A stretch of DNA of 64,000 nt from a bacterium UBP4_UBA6127. Its GTDB lineage: Bacteria > UBP4 > UBA4092. Below, in pieces: positions 52,251 to 60,719 of the stretch. The translations under genes and the position numbers were made by a program. Location of the stretch: NCBI GenBank assembly GCA_002428325.1, contig DIVR01000052.1, positions 1 through 64,000 of the forward strand, read 5' to 3'. The notes beneath the pieces were generated by a model, which was not told where the DNA came from, ran no database searches, and saw only the letters and a program-made list of their open reading frames with translations. Position 1 is the first letter of the stretch. Each line of letters begins with the position of its first letter.

Positions 52251-53729
52251 ATGATTTACCCTTCAATAGATGAATTTAAACAAAAAGCTAAAGAATTTAA
52301 CATCATCCCGGTTTACCGGGAAATCCTTGCAGACCTTGATACTCCGGTGTCTGCTTACCGAAAAATCAACCAATCAACCTATGGGTTTCTTCTGGAAAGT
52401 GTTGAAGGCGGGGAACAATTAGCCCGATATTCATTCCTGGGAACCAATCCTTCCATCATCTTTAAAAGCAAAGGAACACAGGTAGAAATTACCAAAGATG
52501 GTGAAACTCTTCTACAAAAAGAATCTTCCAATCCTCTGGATGAACTCAAAACTCTTTTAAGTCAGTACAATGTTTACAGAGATCCTCAGTTACCCCGGTT
52601 TTTTGGCGGTGCTGTCGGGTATATCAGTTACGATATGGTCCGGTTTATGGAAAAGCTGCCGGATAATAATCCTGATGACCTGAATCTGCCTGATATGTAT
52701 TTCATGGTAACGGATACCATCCTGATTTTCGACCATGTTCGGCATAAAATTAAAATTATCTCTAATGCCCATGTGGAAAATGGAGATGCGGAAAAGGCTT
52801 ATCAAACGGCATTAGCTAAAATTGATTTACTGGTAAAATCCTTAAATTCGCCGGCACCTCCTCTTCCTGAGACACTAAAATCCACAGTTAAACATCAATT
52901 GACCTCTAACTTTCAGAAGGAAGAATTTAAAAAAGCTGTTTCTGACTCCAAGGAATTCATCAAAGCGGGAGATATTTTTCAGGTTGTGCTTTCCCAGCGT
53001 TTTGAGACAGATATTACGGCCAGCCCTTTTGATATTTATCGGGCATTACGGTCCATTAATCCTTCCCCCTATATGTATTACCTGCAATTTAATGATGCAA
53101 TTCTGGCAGGTTCCTCCCCCGAAATTCTGGTTCGGGCTGAAGACGGAAAACTTCAATTACGGCCGATTGCCGGAACTCGCCCCCGTGGACGAAGCCCGGA
53201 AGAAGATGAGGCCTTGATTAAAGACCTTTTAGCAGACCCGAAAGAACGAGCTGAGCACCTGATGCTGGTGGATCTTGGGCGTAACGACCTTGGCCGAATC
53301 AGTGAATATGGGACGGTTAATGTTACAGATTTCATGATGATTGAGAAGTATTCTCATGTTCTCCATATTGTATCTAATGTGGAAGGAACCCTGGCAAAGG
53401 GAAAAGATGCCTTTGATGTATTAAAAGGGACTTTCCCGGCGGGAACAGTTTCCGGCGCTCCCAAAATCAGAGCCATGGAAATTATTGATGAATTGGAACC
53501 CACCCGTAGAGGACCCTATGCGGGAACTGTAGGATATTTCAGTTTCTCAGGAAACCTGGATGCCTGTATCACTTTAAGAACGATTGTCATTAAAGGGAAT
53601 AAGGCTTATATTCAGGCAGGTGGGGGAATTGTTGCTGATTCTATCCCTGAAAATGAATACCAGGAAACTGTCAATAAATCCAAAGCCATGTTGAAAGCCA
53701 TTGAACTGGCTGAAGCCGGGCTTGAATAA
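52251..53729 (+). CDS. trpE: Anthranilate synthase component I
   Basis: TrpE makes anthranilate from chorismate, with ammonia from TrpG, and starts the tryptophan branch. The 492-residue protein has the N-terminal LLES motif (YGFLLESVEGGEQLARYSF near 43-61) that binds tryptophan for feedback inhibition. The catalytic domain has GDIFQVVLSQRF near 241-252, RPIAGTRPRG near 303-312 and GTVSGAPKIRAMEIIDELE near 400-418. Regulation is therefore likely allosteric. It follows hisI by 8 bases. Confidence 0.97.
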   Translation: MIYPSIDEFKQKAKEFNIIPVYREILADLDTPVSAYRKINQSTYGFLLESVEGGEQLARYSFLGTNPSIIFKSKGTQVEITKDGETLLQKESSNPLDELKTLLSQYNVYRDPQLPRFFGGAVGYISYDMVRFMEKLPDNNPDDLNLPDMYFMVTDTILIFDHVRHKIKIISNAHVENGDAEKAYQTALAKIDLLVKSLNSPAPPLPETLKSTVKHQLTSNFQKEEFKKAVSDSKEFIKAGDIFQVVLSQRFETDITASPFDIYRALRSINPSPYMYYLQFNDAILAGSSPEILVRAEDGKLQLRPIAGTRPRGRSPEEDEALIKDLLADPKERAEHLMLVDLGRNDLGRISEYGTVNVTDFMMIEKYSHVLHIVSNVEGTLAKGKDAFDVLKGTFPAGTVSGAPKIRAMEIIDELEPTRRGPYAGTVGYFSFSGNLDACITLRTIVIKGNKAYIQAGGGIVADSIPENEYQETVNKSKAMLKAIELAEAGLE

Positions 53730-53736
53730 ACAGGAT

Positions 53737-53771
53737 TTTTCGAGGGCTGTGCCACTCACCGCCCTTGAAAA
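53737..53771 (+). other. Hairpin in the trpE-trpG gap
   Basis: TTTTCGAGGGC (53737-53747) pairs with GCCCTTGAAAA (53761-53771) with one G-U pair and a 13-base loop. No T run follows, so it is more likely an RNA-stability or processing element than a terminator. Confidence 0.4.
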
Positions 53772-53789
53772 GAAAGATGGGATAACTTC

Positions 53790-54362
53790 ATGATACTAAT
53801 TATTGATAACTATGATTCTTTTACCTATAACCTGGTTCAATACCTTGGAGAATTTGGTGAAGAGATAAAGGTTTATCGTAATGACCAAATTACCTTGGAT
53901 GAAATTAAAGAATTAAAACCTGATAAAATAGTGATTTCTCCCGGACCTTGCACTCCCAAAGAAGCTGGGATTTCATGCCCGGTCTTGGAAAAAATCAGTC
54001 CGGAAATACCGACTCTGGGAGTCTGTCTCGGACATCAAAGTATTGGAGCTGTCTATGGCGGGGTTGTCATCAGAAATTATCGGTTAATCCATGGCAAAAC
54101 CAGCCTGATTCATCATAATAATAAAGGGATTTTCCATGGGATAGAAAACCCCTTTGAAGCAACACGATATCATTCTCTGGTTATTGAAAGAGAAACCTTT
54201 CCTGATAAAGAACTTGAAATAACAGCCTGGACAGATGAAAATGAAATCATGGGAGTCCAACATCGGAATTATCCCATCTATGGCGTTCAGTTCCATCCAG
54301 AATCCATATTGACCCGAGAAGGCAAAAAAATCCTTCGTAATTTCGTTAATTTGGACAAATAG
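53790..54362 (+). CDS. trpG: Anthranilate synthase component II (glutamine amidotransferase)
   Basis: TrpG releases ammonia from glutamine for TrpE. The 190-residue class I amidotransferase has Cys79 in LGVCLGHQSIG, and His169 and Glu171 in VQFHPES, the full triad. DNYDSFTYNLVQYLGE opens the protein. In some bacteria the same protein (PabA) also serves folate synthesis; no separate pabA is in the window, so it may be shared. Confidence 0.96.
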   Translation: MILIIDNYDSFTYNLVQYLGEFGEEIKVYRNDQITLDEIKELKPDKIVISPGPCTPKEAGISCPVLEKISPEIPTLGVCLGHQSIGAVYGGVVIRNYRLIHGKTSLIHHNNKGIFHGIENPFEATRYHSLVIERETFPDKELEITAWTDENEIMGVQHRNYPIYGVQFHPESILTREGKKILRNFVNLDK

Positions 54363-54400
54363 AACCTTCCCGGTTCACTGTATTAGGAGGATAATGGGAA

Positions 54401-55423
54401 ATGATACGTGAAGCCATATCTAAGCTTTCTGACGGGAATACCCTCTCCAGGGAAGAAGCTCGCCAGGCGATGGATGAAATCATGTCTGGTGAGGCGACTG
54501 ATGCCCAAATCGCAGCTTTTTTAACAGCTCTTCGTATGAAAGGTGAAACAATCGAAGAGATTACTGGGTGCGCTATGGTTATGCGGGAAAAGGTTACAAC
54601 CATCAAAACACACCATACTATATTTGTGGATACCTGTGGAACCGGTGGTGATCGAAAAGGAACCTTTAATGTTTCTACCTGTGCTGCTTTTGTTGTCGCA
54701 GCGGCAGGAATCCCCGTAGCCAAGCATGGAAATCGTTCTGTATCCAGTTCCTGTGGAAGTGCGGATGTACTCTCTGAGTTGGGAGTCAAAATTGACGCTC
54801 CACTTTCCATTTCTGAAAAGTGCCTTGATGAAATAGGGATTTGTTTTCTTTTTGCTCCCTTATTCCATAAAGCCATGCGATATGCAATGCCTGCCCGGCA
54901 ACAAATAGGAATCCGAACTGTATTCAATATTATTGGCCCTCTGACCAATCCTGCAATGGCTCCCTGCCAGGTCATGGGAGTATTTAATCCAAATTTGACC
55001 GATACCCTGGCTGAAGTATTAAAGAACCTTGGCACTCATCATGCCTTAGTCTGCCATGGAATAGATGGTCTTGATGAAATAACCATTACCGGAGACACTA
55101 AAATCGTTGAACTGAAAAATGGTAAAATCCTGGATTATTATGTCGAGCCGGGTGATTTTGGTTTTGCAAAAGCCTCACTAGACAGTATCCTGGGAGGCGA
55201 TTCTAAAGACAATGCCATTATCATTAAAGATATCCTTGAAGGTAAAAAGGGTCCTCAACGTGATATTGTGCTGATGAATGCCGGAGCCGCTATTCTTGCC
55301 GGTGATGGAGCGAATACCCTTCATGAAGGGGTCATGAAAGCTATAGAGGCCCTGGATTCAGGAGCAGCATTGAATAAATTGAACCAATTAATTGAATATT
55401 CCCAGATGGGTGAGGCGCAATAA
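54401..55423 (+). CDS. trpD: Anthranilate phosphoribosyltransferase
   Basis: TrpD joins anthranilate to PRPP. The 340-residue protein has the PRPP-binding DTCGTGGDRKGTFNVST at 77-93, the KHGNRSVSSSCGSADVLSELG region at 108-128 and the conserved Arg/Gly-rich RQQIGIRTVFNIIGPLTNP segment. AGGAGG is upstream of the ATG. It is a stand-alone TrpD, not fused to TrpG. Confidence 0.96.
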   Translation: MIREAISKLSDGNTLSREEARQAMDEIMSGEATDAQIAAFLTALRMKGETIEEITGCAMVMREKVTTIKTHHTIFVDTCGTGGDRKGTFNVSTCAAFVVAAAGIPVAKHGNRSVSSSCGSADVLSELGVKIDAPLSISEKCLDEIGICFLFAPLFHKAMRYAMPARQQIGIRTVFNIIGPLTNPAMAPCQVMGVFNPNLTDTLAEVLKNLGTHHALVCHGIDGLDEITITGDTKIVELKNGKILDYYVEPGDFGFAKASLDSILGGDSKDNAIIIKDILEGKKGPQRDIVLMNAGAAILAGDGANTLHEGVMKAIEALDSGAALNKLNQLIEYSQMGEAQ

Positions 55424-55429
55424 AAGCTT

Positions 55430-56215
55430 ATGATTCTGGATGATATAATCGCCCACAAAAAGATTGAGATTGAAGAGATGAAATCTCTCAGGCCTTTATC
55501 TGATATCATGGAATCTGTGGATGTGGTGAGTAAAAATATCCATAGTTTCAAGGATGCTATTACCAGAAAATCAGGTGAACCAATTCACCTGATTGCTGAA
55601 GTAAAAAAAGCATCTCCCAGCCAGGGAGTGATTCGGCCTGATTTTGATCCCCAAGATATTGCCGAGACTTATCAAAACCATGGAGCTCATGCCATCTCGG
55701 TATTGACGGACTCACGTTTTTTTCAGGGAAAACTGGATTATCTCAGGCAAATCCGGAAATCGGTCTCTCTACCCTTACTGAGAAAAGATTTTATTCTTGA
55801 TGAGTATCAGTTATGGGAGGCAAAAGAAGCGGGTGCTGATGCCATTCTATTGATTGTTGCAGCCCTATCTCAGGAGGACCTTGCCAACTTACTAAAAAAA
55901 GCACGAGAACAGCTTTCATTGGATGTTTTAGTAGAAGTGCATTCTAAACCTGAGATGGAAATAGCCTTAGATGCCGGAGCGGATATTTTAGGAATCAACA
56001 ATCGCAACCTGAAGACATTTAAAGTATCATTGGAAATAACCGAATCATTAAAACCTCTGGTTCCATCAGGTATTCCTGTCGTCGGAGAAAGTGGAATTAA
56101 AACTCGTCACGATGTAATCAGCTTGGAGAATATGGATGTGGATGCGCTCTTGATTGGTGAAACATTTATGCGAGCTGATAATATTGGCAAGAAGATGGAT
56201 GAGTTATTTCAATAA
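55430..56215 (+). CDS. trpC: Indole-3-glycerol phosphate synthase
   Basis: TrpC closes the indole ring of CdRP. The 261-residue TIM barrel has the catalytic Lys in LIAEVKKASPSQGVI near 53-67, ISVLTDSRFFQG near 88-99, PLLRKDFILDEYQ near 111-123, NNRNLKTF near 187-194 and GESGI near 220. It is not fused to TrpF. It begins 6 bases after trpD. Confidence 0.96.
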   Translation: MILDDIIAHKKIEIEEMKSLRPLSDIMESVDVVSKNIHSFKDAITRKSGEPIHLIAEVKKASPSQGVIRPDFDPQDIAETYQNHGAHAISVLTDSRFFQGKLDYLRQIRKSVSLPLLRKDFILDEYQLWEAKEAGADAILLIVAALSQEDLANLLKKAREQLSLDVLVEVHSKPEMEIALDAGADILGINNRNLKTFKVSLEITESLKPLVPSGIPVVGESGIKTRHDVISLENMDVDALLIGETFMRADNIGKKMDELFQ

Positions 56216-56251
56216 ATGAAATTTAATTACATTAAAGGTATCTAAAATACA

Positions 56252-56878
56252 ATGACACGTGTAAAAATATGCGGAATAACAAATCTGGAAGATGCTTTGC
56301 TGGCTACCTCATTTGGAGCAGATTCTTTGGGATTTGTCTTTTCAAAAAGTCTAAGAAGAATTGAAGCGGACGAGGCTAGAGAAATCATCCAAAAACTTCC
56401 TCCTTTCCTTTCAATCACAGGAGTTTTTGTAAACGAGACCGATGAATTCGTAAAGCATGTTGCCCGTCGATGCAATTTAAATATTCTTCAATTTCATGGA
56501 GAAGAAGATCCTGATTATTTAAAGAATTTTAACCGTAAAATCATCAAAGCATTCAGGATTAAAGATAACGCATCTCTTGATAAATTACCTATGTATAAAG
56601 TCCATGGTTACCTTTTAGATTCTCATGTGGAAGGTAAAATGGGAGGTACAGGAGTTACCTTTGATTGGGATTTAGCTATTCAGGCCAAACAGTATGGCCC
56701 CATTATTTTATCAGGAGGCTTAAACCCGGAAAACATCCAGTCCGCCATTGAAACAGTAAGACCTTATGCCGTGGATGTCAGTTCAGGGCTTGAATCGGAA
56801 CCGGGGAAAAAAGACCCCGATAAAATGAAATTGTTTTTTGAAATAATTAAAAGGTTGGCAAATAATGACAAACAATAA
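56252..56878 (+). CDS. trpF: Phosphoribosylanthranilate isomerase
   Basis: TrpF converts phosphoribosylanthranilate to CdRP. The 208-residue TIM barrel has the general base Cys7 in KICGITNLEDA, LGFVFSKSLRR near 27-37, LQFHGEE near 75-81, LLDSHVEGKMGGTG near 122-135 and VDVSSGLESEPGKKD near 174-188. It overlaps trpB by 14 bases. Confidence 0.95.
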   Translation: MTRVKICGITNLEDALLATSFGADSLGFVFSKSLRRIEADEAREIIQKLPPFLSITGVFVNETDEFVKHVARRCNLNILQFHGEEDPDYLKNFNRKIIKAFRIKDNASLDKLPMYKVHGYLLDSHVEGKMGGTGVTFDWDLAIQAKQYGPIILSGGLNPENIQSAIETVRPYAVDVSSGLESEPGKKDPDKMKLFFEIIKRLANNDKQ

Positions 56879-58067
56879 TATACCCTTACCTGATGAGATG
56901 GGTCGATTTGGAATATATGGAGGTCTTTTTGCTCCAGAAACCTTAATGCCTGCGGTCAAAGAACTTGCCTTTGAATATGAAAAAGCAAAGAATGATCCTT
57001 CTTTTCATAAGGAATTAGATTTTTATTTTAGAGAATATGTTGGCAGGCCTACCCTACTGTATTTTGCTAAAGAGTTGACCCAATTCCTGGGGGGCGCAAA
57101 GATTTATCTGAAACGTGAAGACTTGGCACACACTGGCTCCCATAAAATCAACAATACTATTGGGCAGGCTTTACTGACAAAAAGAATGAAGAAAACCAGG
57201 GTCATTGCAGAAACAGGAGCGGGGCAACATGGAGTAGCAACAGCGACGGCCAGTGCCCTGTTTAAGCTTAAATGTGAAGTCTATATGGGTGAAGAAGACA
57301 CCCGTCGACAGTCCCTGAATGTCTTCCGAATGCAGTTACTGGGTTCCAAAGTAATTCCGGTTTCCTCGGGTTCAAGAACCCTAAAGGACGCTATTAATGA
57401 AGCGATGAGAGACTGGATTGCAAATGTAAAAGATACTAACTATATCTTTGGAACCGTAGCAGGTCCTCATCCTTTCCCTATGATGGTCAGAGATTTTCAA
57501 TCTATTATCGGCCAGGAGACCCGAAGGCAAATCTTGGAAAAAGAAGGAAGACTTCCTGATTATCTGATTGCATGTGTTGGCGGAGGGAGCAACTCAATGG
57601 GGCTATTCTATCCTTTCTTTGAAGATAAAAACGTTAAATTCATCGGAGTCGAAGCAGGAGGGTTAGGTGTTGACACCGATAAGCATTCAGCTACCATTGG
57701 AAAGGGAACTATTGGGGTCCTTCATGGCGCCAAAACATATCTTCTTCAGACCTTGGAAGGTCAAATAACGGAAACCCATTCCATCTCAGCTGGACTCGAT
57801 TATCCAGGAGTAGGACCTGAGCATTGTTATTATAAAGATTCAGGAAGAGCCCAATACCTTTCAGCAACGGATGAAGAATGCCTTGAAGCTTTCCAGAAGC
57901 TTTCTGAACTGGAAGGAATCATCCCTGCCCTGGAATCTTCTCATGCAGTGGTTCAGGCAATTAAATTAGCTCCTACATTACCCAAAGATACAATCATCAT
58001 AGTCAATCTCTCCGGTCGTGGAGATAAGGATGTTCAGCAAGTAGCAGAAATCCTTAATAAAAGATAA
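56865..58067 (+). CDS. trpB: Tryptophan synthase beta chain
   Basis: TrpB condenses indole, channelled from TrpA, with serine. The 400-residue PLP enzyme has the PLP lysine Lys94 in LAHTGSHKINN, the ETGAGQHGVATAT segment and CVGGGSNSMGLF near 241-252. It is the normal TrpB1 type that pairs with TrpA, given the adjacent trpA. It starts inside trpF. Confidence 0.97.
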   Translation: MTNNNIPLPDEMGRFGIYGGLFAPETLMPAVKELAFEYEKAKNDPSFHKELDFYFREYVGRPTLLYFAKELTQFLGGAKIYLKREDLAHTGSHKINNTIGQALLTKRMKKTRVIAETGAGQHGVATATASALFKLKCEVYMGEEDTRRQSLNVFRMQLLGSKVIPVSSGSRTLKDAINEAMRDWIANVKDTNYIFGTVAGPHPFPMMVRDFQSIIGQETRRQILEKEGRLPDYLIACVGGGSNSMGLFYPFFEDKNVKFIGVEAGGLGVDTDKHSATIGKGTIGVLHGAKTYLLQTLEGQITETHSISAGLDYPGVGPEHCYYKDSGRAQYLSATDEECLEAFQKLSELEGIIPALESSHAVVQAIKLAPTLPKDTIIIVNLSGRGDKDVQQVAEILNKR

Positions 58068-58079
58068 GAGAATATACCT

Positions 58080-58880
58080 ATGAAAAACATTCAAAAAGCT
58101 TTCAATAAGGCAAAAGAAGAAAACAGGTCGGCTCTGATTACCTACATTTGCGCAGGGGATCCTGACATGAATACAACAAAGAAGCTTGTCCTTGAGTTGG
58201 TGAAAAATGGTGCAGATATCATTGAATTAGGTGTTCCTTTTTCAGACCCCATAGCAGATGGCCCGACTATTCAACGAGCGGCTCAGAGAGCTTTGAAAAA
58301 TAATACGAATCTAAATTCAATACTTGAATTAGTTAAAGAATTAAAGAAAATAATCTCAGTGCCTATCATTTTAATGGGTTATTACAATCCGTTTCTCAAA
58401 GCAGGTTTAAAAGAATTTTCTAAAAAGGCTGTTGCAAATGGAGTGGATGGAATCATTATTCCTGATTTACCGCCCGAAGAAGCCGAGGACTGGATTGCTG
58501 CAGCCCACTCAGCAGAACTGGATACGATATTCCTTTTAGCCCCTACCAGTAATGAGGATAGGATTTTAAAAGTCGCTAAAATATGCCGGGGATTTGTTTA
58601 TTACGTATCTATCTTGGGGGTAACAGGAGCCAGAAATGAGCTGCCAGAAGGAATATCAGGTAAAATTAGTAATATAAAAAAACATACTCAATTGCCAGTT
58701 GGCGTTGGGTTTGGTATTTCATCTCCTCAACAGGTTAAACAGATTGTTTCAACCGGAGCCGATGGAATTATCGTTGGAAGTGCTATCATCAGCATAATAG
58801 AGAAAAACTTGGAACAACCGGACTTGGTCAATAATGTTGGGAAATTTATTGCAGAATTAAGAACCGGTCTTTCTCGATAA
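58080..58880 (+). CDS. trpA: Tryptophan synthase alpha chain
   Basis: TrpA cleaves indole-3-glycerol phosphate to indole. The 266-residue TIM barrel has both catalytic acids, Glu49 and Asp60, in IIELGVPFSDPIADGPTIQ, then GVDGIIIPDLPPEEA near 120-134 and GVGFGIS near 208-214. It lies 12 bases after trpB. Confidence 0.97.
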   Translation: MKNIQKAFNKAKEENRSALITYICAGDPDMNTTKKLVLELVKNGADIIELGVPFSDPIADGPTIQRAAQRALKNNTNLNSILELVKELKKIISVPIILMGYYNPFLKAGLKEFSKKAVANGVDGIIIPDLPPEEAEDWIAAAHSAELDTIFLLAPTSNEDRILKVAKICRGFVYYVSILGVTGARNELPEGISGKISNIKKHTQLPVGVGFGISSPQQVKQIVSTGADGIIVGSAIISIIEKNLEQPDLVNNVGKFIAELRTGLSR

Positions 58881-58913
58881 CAGAATTTAATAAGGAGCAT
58901 CTACAAATCCTTT

Positions 58914-59828
58914 ATGTCATGGTTTAAGAAAAAAGAAGAATACACTGTACTCCGACCTAAACAAGTTGCCAAAAAGGTGGAGATTCCTGAAGGGTTATGG
59001 ACTCGCTGTGAAGAATGCCAGACCATAATTTACAATAAAGATTTGGAAACTAATTTAAACGTTTGCAGTAAATGTGGATTCCATTTCAAGATCAATCCTG
59101 AAGACAGGATCAGGTACACTCTGGATGATGGAAGTTTTCATCCGGAAGACCAACAATTAAGGTCTATTGATCCTTTAAAATTTCCCAATTATCAAAAAAA
59201 GATTGATACCCTTCATCGTCAGAATCTTGAGAAAGAAGTTCTTTCAGGTGTAGGAAAAATCAATGGGATTCCAACATCCATCGCAATTATGGATTTTCGT
59301 TTTATTGGCGGTTCCATGGGGTCATTAGTTGGAGAAAAGGTTACCCGTGCCATTGAAAGAGGCATTGAACGGCGTATTCCGGTCATTATCTTTTCTCAAA
59401 CAGGCGGCGCTAGAATGCATGAAGGAATTTTATCATTGATGCAAATGGCTAAAACTAGCTGTGCAATCAAAGAACTTCATAAACAGGGGATACCCTATAT
59501 TTCGGTATTAACAGATCCGTCAACCGCAGGGGTAATGGCTAGTTATGCTTCTTTGGGGGATGTTGTTATCGCGGAACCCAAGGCTTATATTGGATTTGCA
59601 GGCGCAAGAGTCATTGAGCAGACGATTCGGCAACCCCTTCCCCCAGGATTTCAACGGTCTGAATTTTTATTGAAACATGGAATGCTGGATAAGGTTGTTG
59701 ACAGGCGAGAGATGAAAAATACTTTGTTTACCTTATTGAAATTGTTTTCTGGCAAAACCTGTGACTTGGGCCATATTTCTGCAGCCCAAACAGATATTAT
59801 GGATGTAAATGATAATATATGTAAATGA
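58914..59828 (+). CDS. accD: Acetyl-CoA carboxylase carboxyltransferase beta subunit
   Basis: AccD, with AccA, transfers the carboxyl group from biotin to acetyl-CoA, giving malonyl-CoA for fatty-acid synthesis. The 304-residue protein has the N-terminal zinc ribbon Cys32, 35, 51 and 54, the IMDFRFIGGSMGSLVGEK segment near 123-140 and FSQTGGARMHEGILSLMQM near 161-179. Its position after trpA is known in several bacterial groups, often with folC. The last codons lie in a 16-bp tandem duplication (59804-59835) that moves the stop. accA is not in the window. Confidence 0.96.
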   Translation: MSWFKKKEEYTVLRPKQVAKKVEIPEGLWTRCEECQTIIYNKDLETNLNVCSKCGFHFKINPEDRIRYTLDDGSFHPEDQQLRSIDPLKFPNYQKKIDTLHRQNLEKEVLSGVGKINGIPTSIAIMDFRFIGGSMGSLVGEKVTRAIERGIERRIPVIIFSQTGGARMHEGILSLMQMAKTSCAIKELHKQGIPYISVLTDPSTAGVMASYASLGDVVIAEPKAYIGFAGARVIEQTIRQPLPPGFQRSEFLLKHGMLDKVVDRREMKNTLFTLLKLFSGKTCDLGHISAAQTDIMDVNDNICK

Positions 59829-59835
59829 TAATATA
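59804..59835 (+). repeat. 16-bp tandem duplication across the accD stop codon
   Basis: TGTAAATGATAATATA occurs twice in direct contact (59804-59819 and 59820-59835). Because 16 is not a multiple of three, the second copy is read in another frame and supplies the TGA used. With one copy the protein would end two residues earlier at TAG. Confidence 0.9.
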
Positions 59836-59887
59836 TAGAGTATTGAACATACTTCATCAGGGGAATCTTTCCCTGGGATTTAGAAAT

Positions 59888-59920
59888 AAAGGAGCTTTTA
59901 CACCTGTAAAAGCTCCTTTT
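59888..59920. terminator. Bidirectional terminator after accD
   Basis: A perfect 12-bp stem (59891-59902 with 59905-59916) has a 2-base loop and is followed by TTTT on the plus strand and TTTATTT on the minus strand. It lies between the convergent accD and corrinoid-protein genes. Confidence 0.88.
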
Positions 59921-59954
59921 TAATTTATCAGTTTTCAATGCTGATAAATCAGAT

Positions 59955-60644
59955 TTATTCAATTCCTTTGACCCAGCCTCCGGACGAAATGAACATATCC
60001 TTATTCACCTGAATTCCCAATAAATATTTCACGACTTGCACTGCTGTCGCAGCATCCGGAGCGTAGGCATCGCAACCAATTTCTTCAGCAAAAGCAGCAT
60101 TTACAGGTGCTCCTCCGCACATAAGCTTAACCTTATCTCTTAATCCTTCTTTAATTAGTGCCTCATTAACCAGCTTAAAATTAATCATAGTTGTTGTCAA
60201 AAGAGCCGACATTCCTATAATTTGAGCATTATTTTCGATGACAGCCTTAATATATTTTTCGGAAGAATTATTAATGCCAATATCGATCACCTTGATACCT
60301 GCACCTTCCCACATCATCCCAACAAGGTTCTTACCAATATCATGAAGGTCTCCTTTTATGGTACCAAGCACAGCTACTCCGATTGGTTTGGCACCTGTCT
60401 GGGTCAAAAGGGGTCGGAGGATTTCCATGGCAGATTTCATAGCACGTGCAGAAATAAGAACTTCCGGGACATAAATAATATTTCTTCGGAAACGATCTCC
60501 GACAACATCCATTCCCGGGATGAGTCCCTTATTAAGAATCTCTTCAGGACGGACTCCCTCACTAATGGCCTGATTTGTTAATTCAGCACACCGTTGCTGT
60601 TGACCTTTGATAACGGAATCAGAAAGACCTTCAAAATCAGCCAT
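59955..60644 (-). CDS. Corrinoid (B12-binding) protein of methyltransferase systems
   Basis: The 229-residue protein has the B12-binding methionine-synthase-like helical cap (about 5-85) and a Rossmann cobalamin domain (about 86-215). The domain carries the base-off/His-on ligand motif GDLHDIGKNLV with His101, and MCGGAPV further on. Such proteins (MtbC/MttC/MtaC-like) carry a methyl group between a substrate methyltransferase and a second methyltransferase. No partner methyltransferase is in the window. ATG 60644, after GAGGA, is preferred to ATG 60659. Confidence 0.88.
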   Translation of the reverse strand: MADFEGLSDSVIKGQQQRCAELTNQAISEGVRPEEILNKGLIPGMDVVGDRFRRNIIYVPEVLISARAMKSAMEILRPLLTQTGAKPIGVAVLGTIKGDLHDIGKNLVGMMWEGAGIKVIDIGINNSSEKYIKAVIENNAQIIGMSALLTTTMINFKLVNEALIKEGLRDKVKLMCGGAPVNAAFAEEIGCDAYAPDAATAVQVVKYLLGIQVNKDMFISSGGWVKGIE

Positions 60645-60719
60645 ATTATTAATCCTCATCTTCTATGATAAATTAGAATAAGATTTACTTAACTATTGTA
60701 ACAAAACAGGGTATATAAA

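Noticed and set aside
54346..55035. 229-codon open frame on the minus strand
   Set aside because: It is antisense to trpD, rich in Arg, Ser and Pro as shadow frames are, and has no ribosome-binding site or family match.
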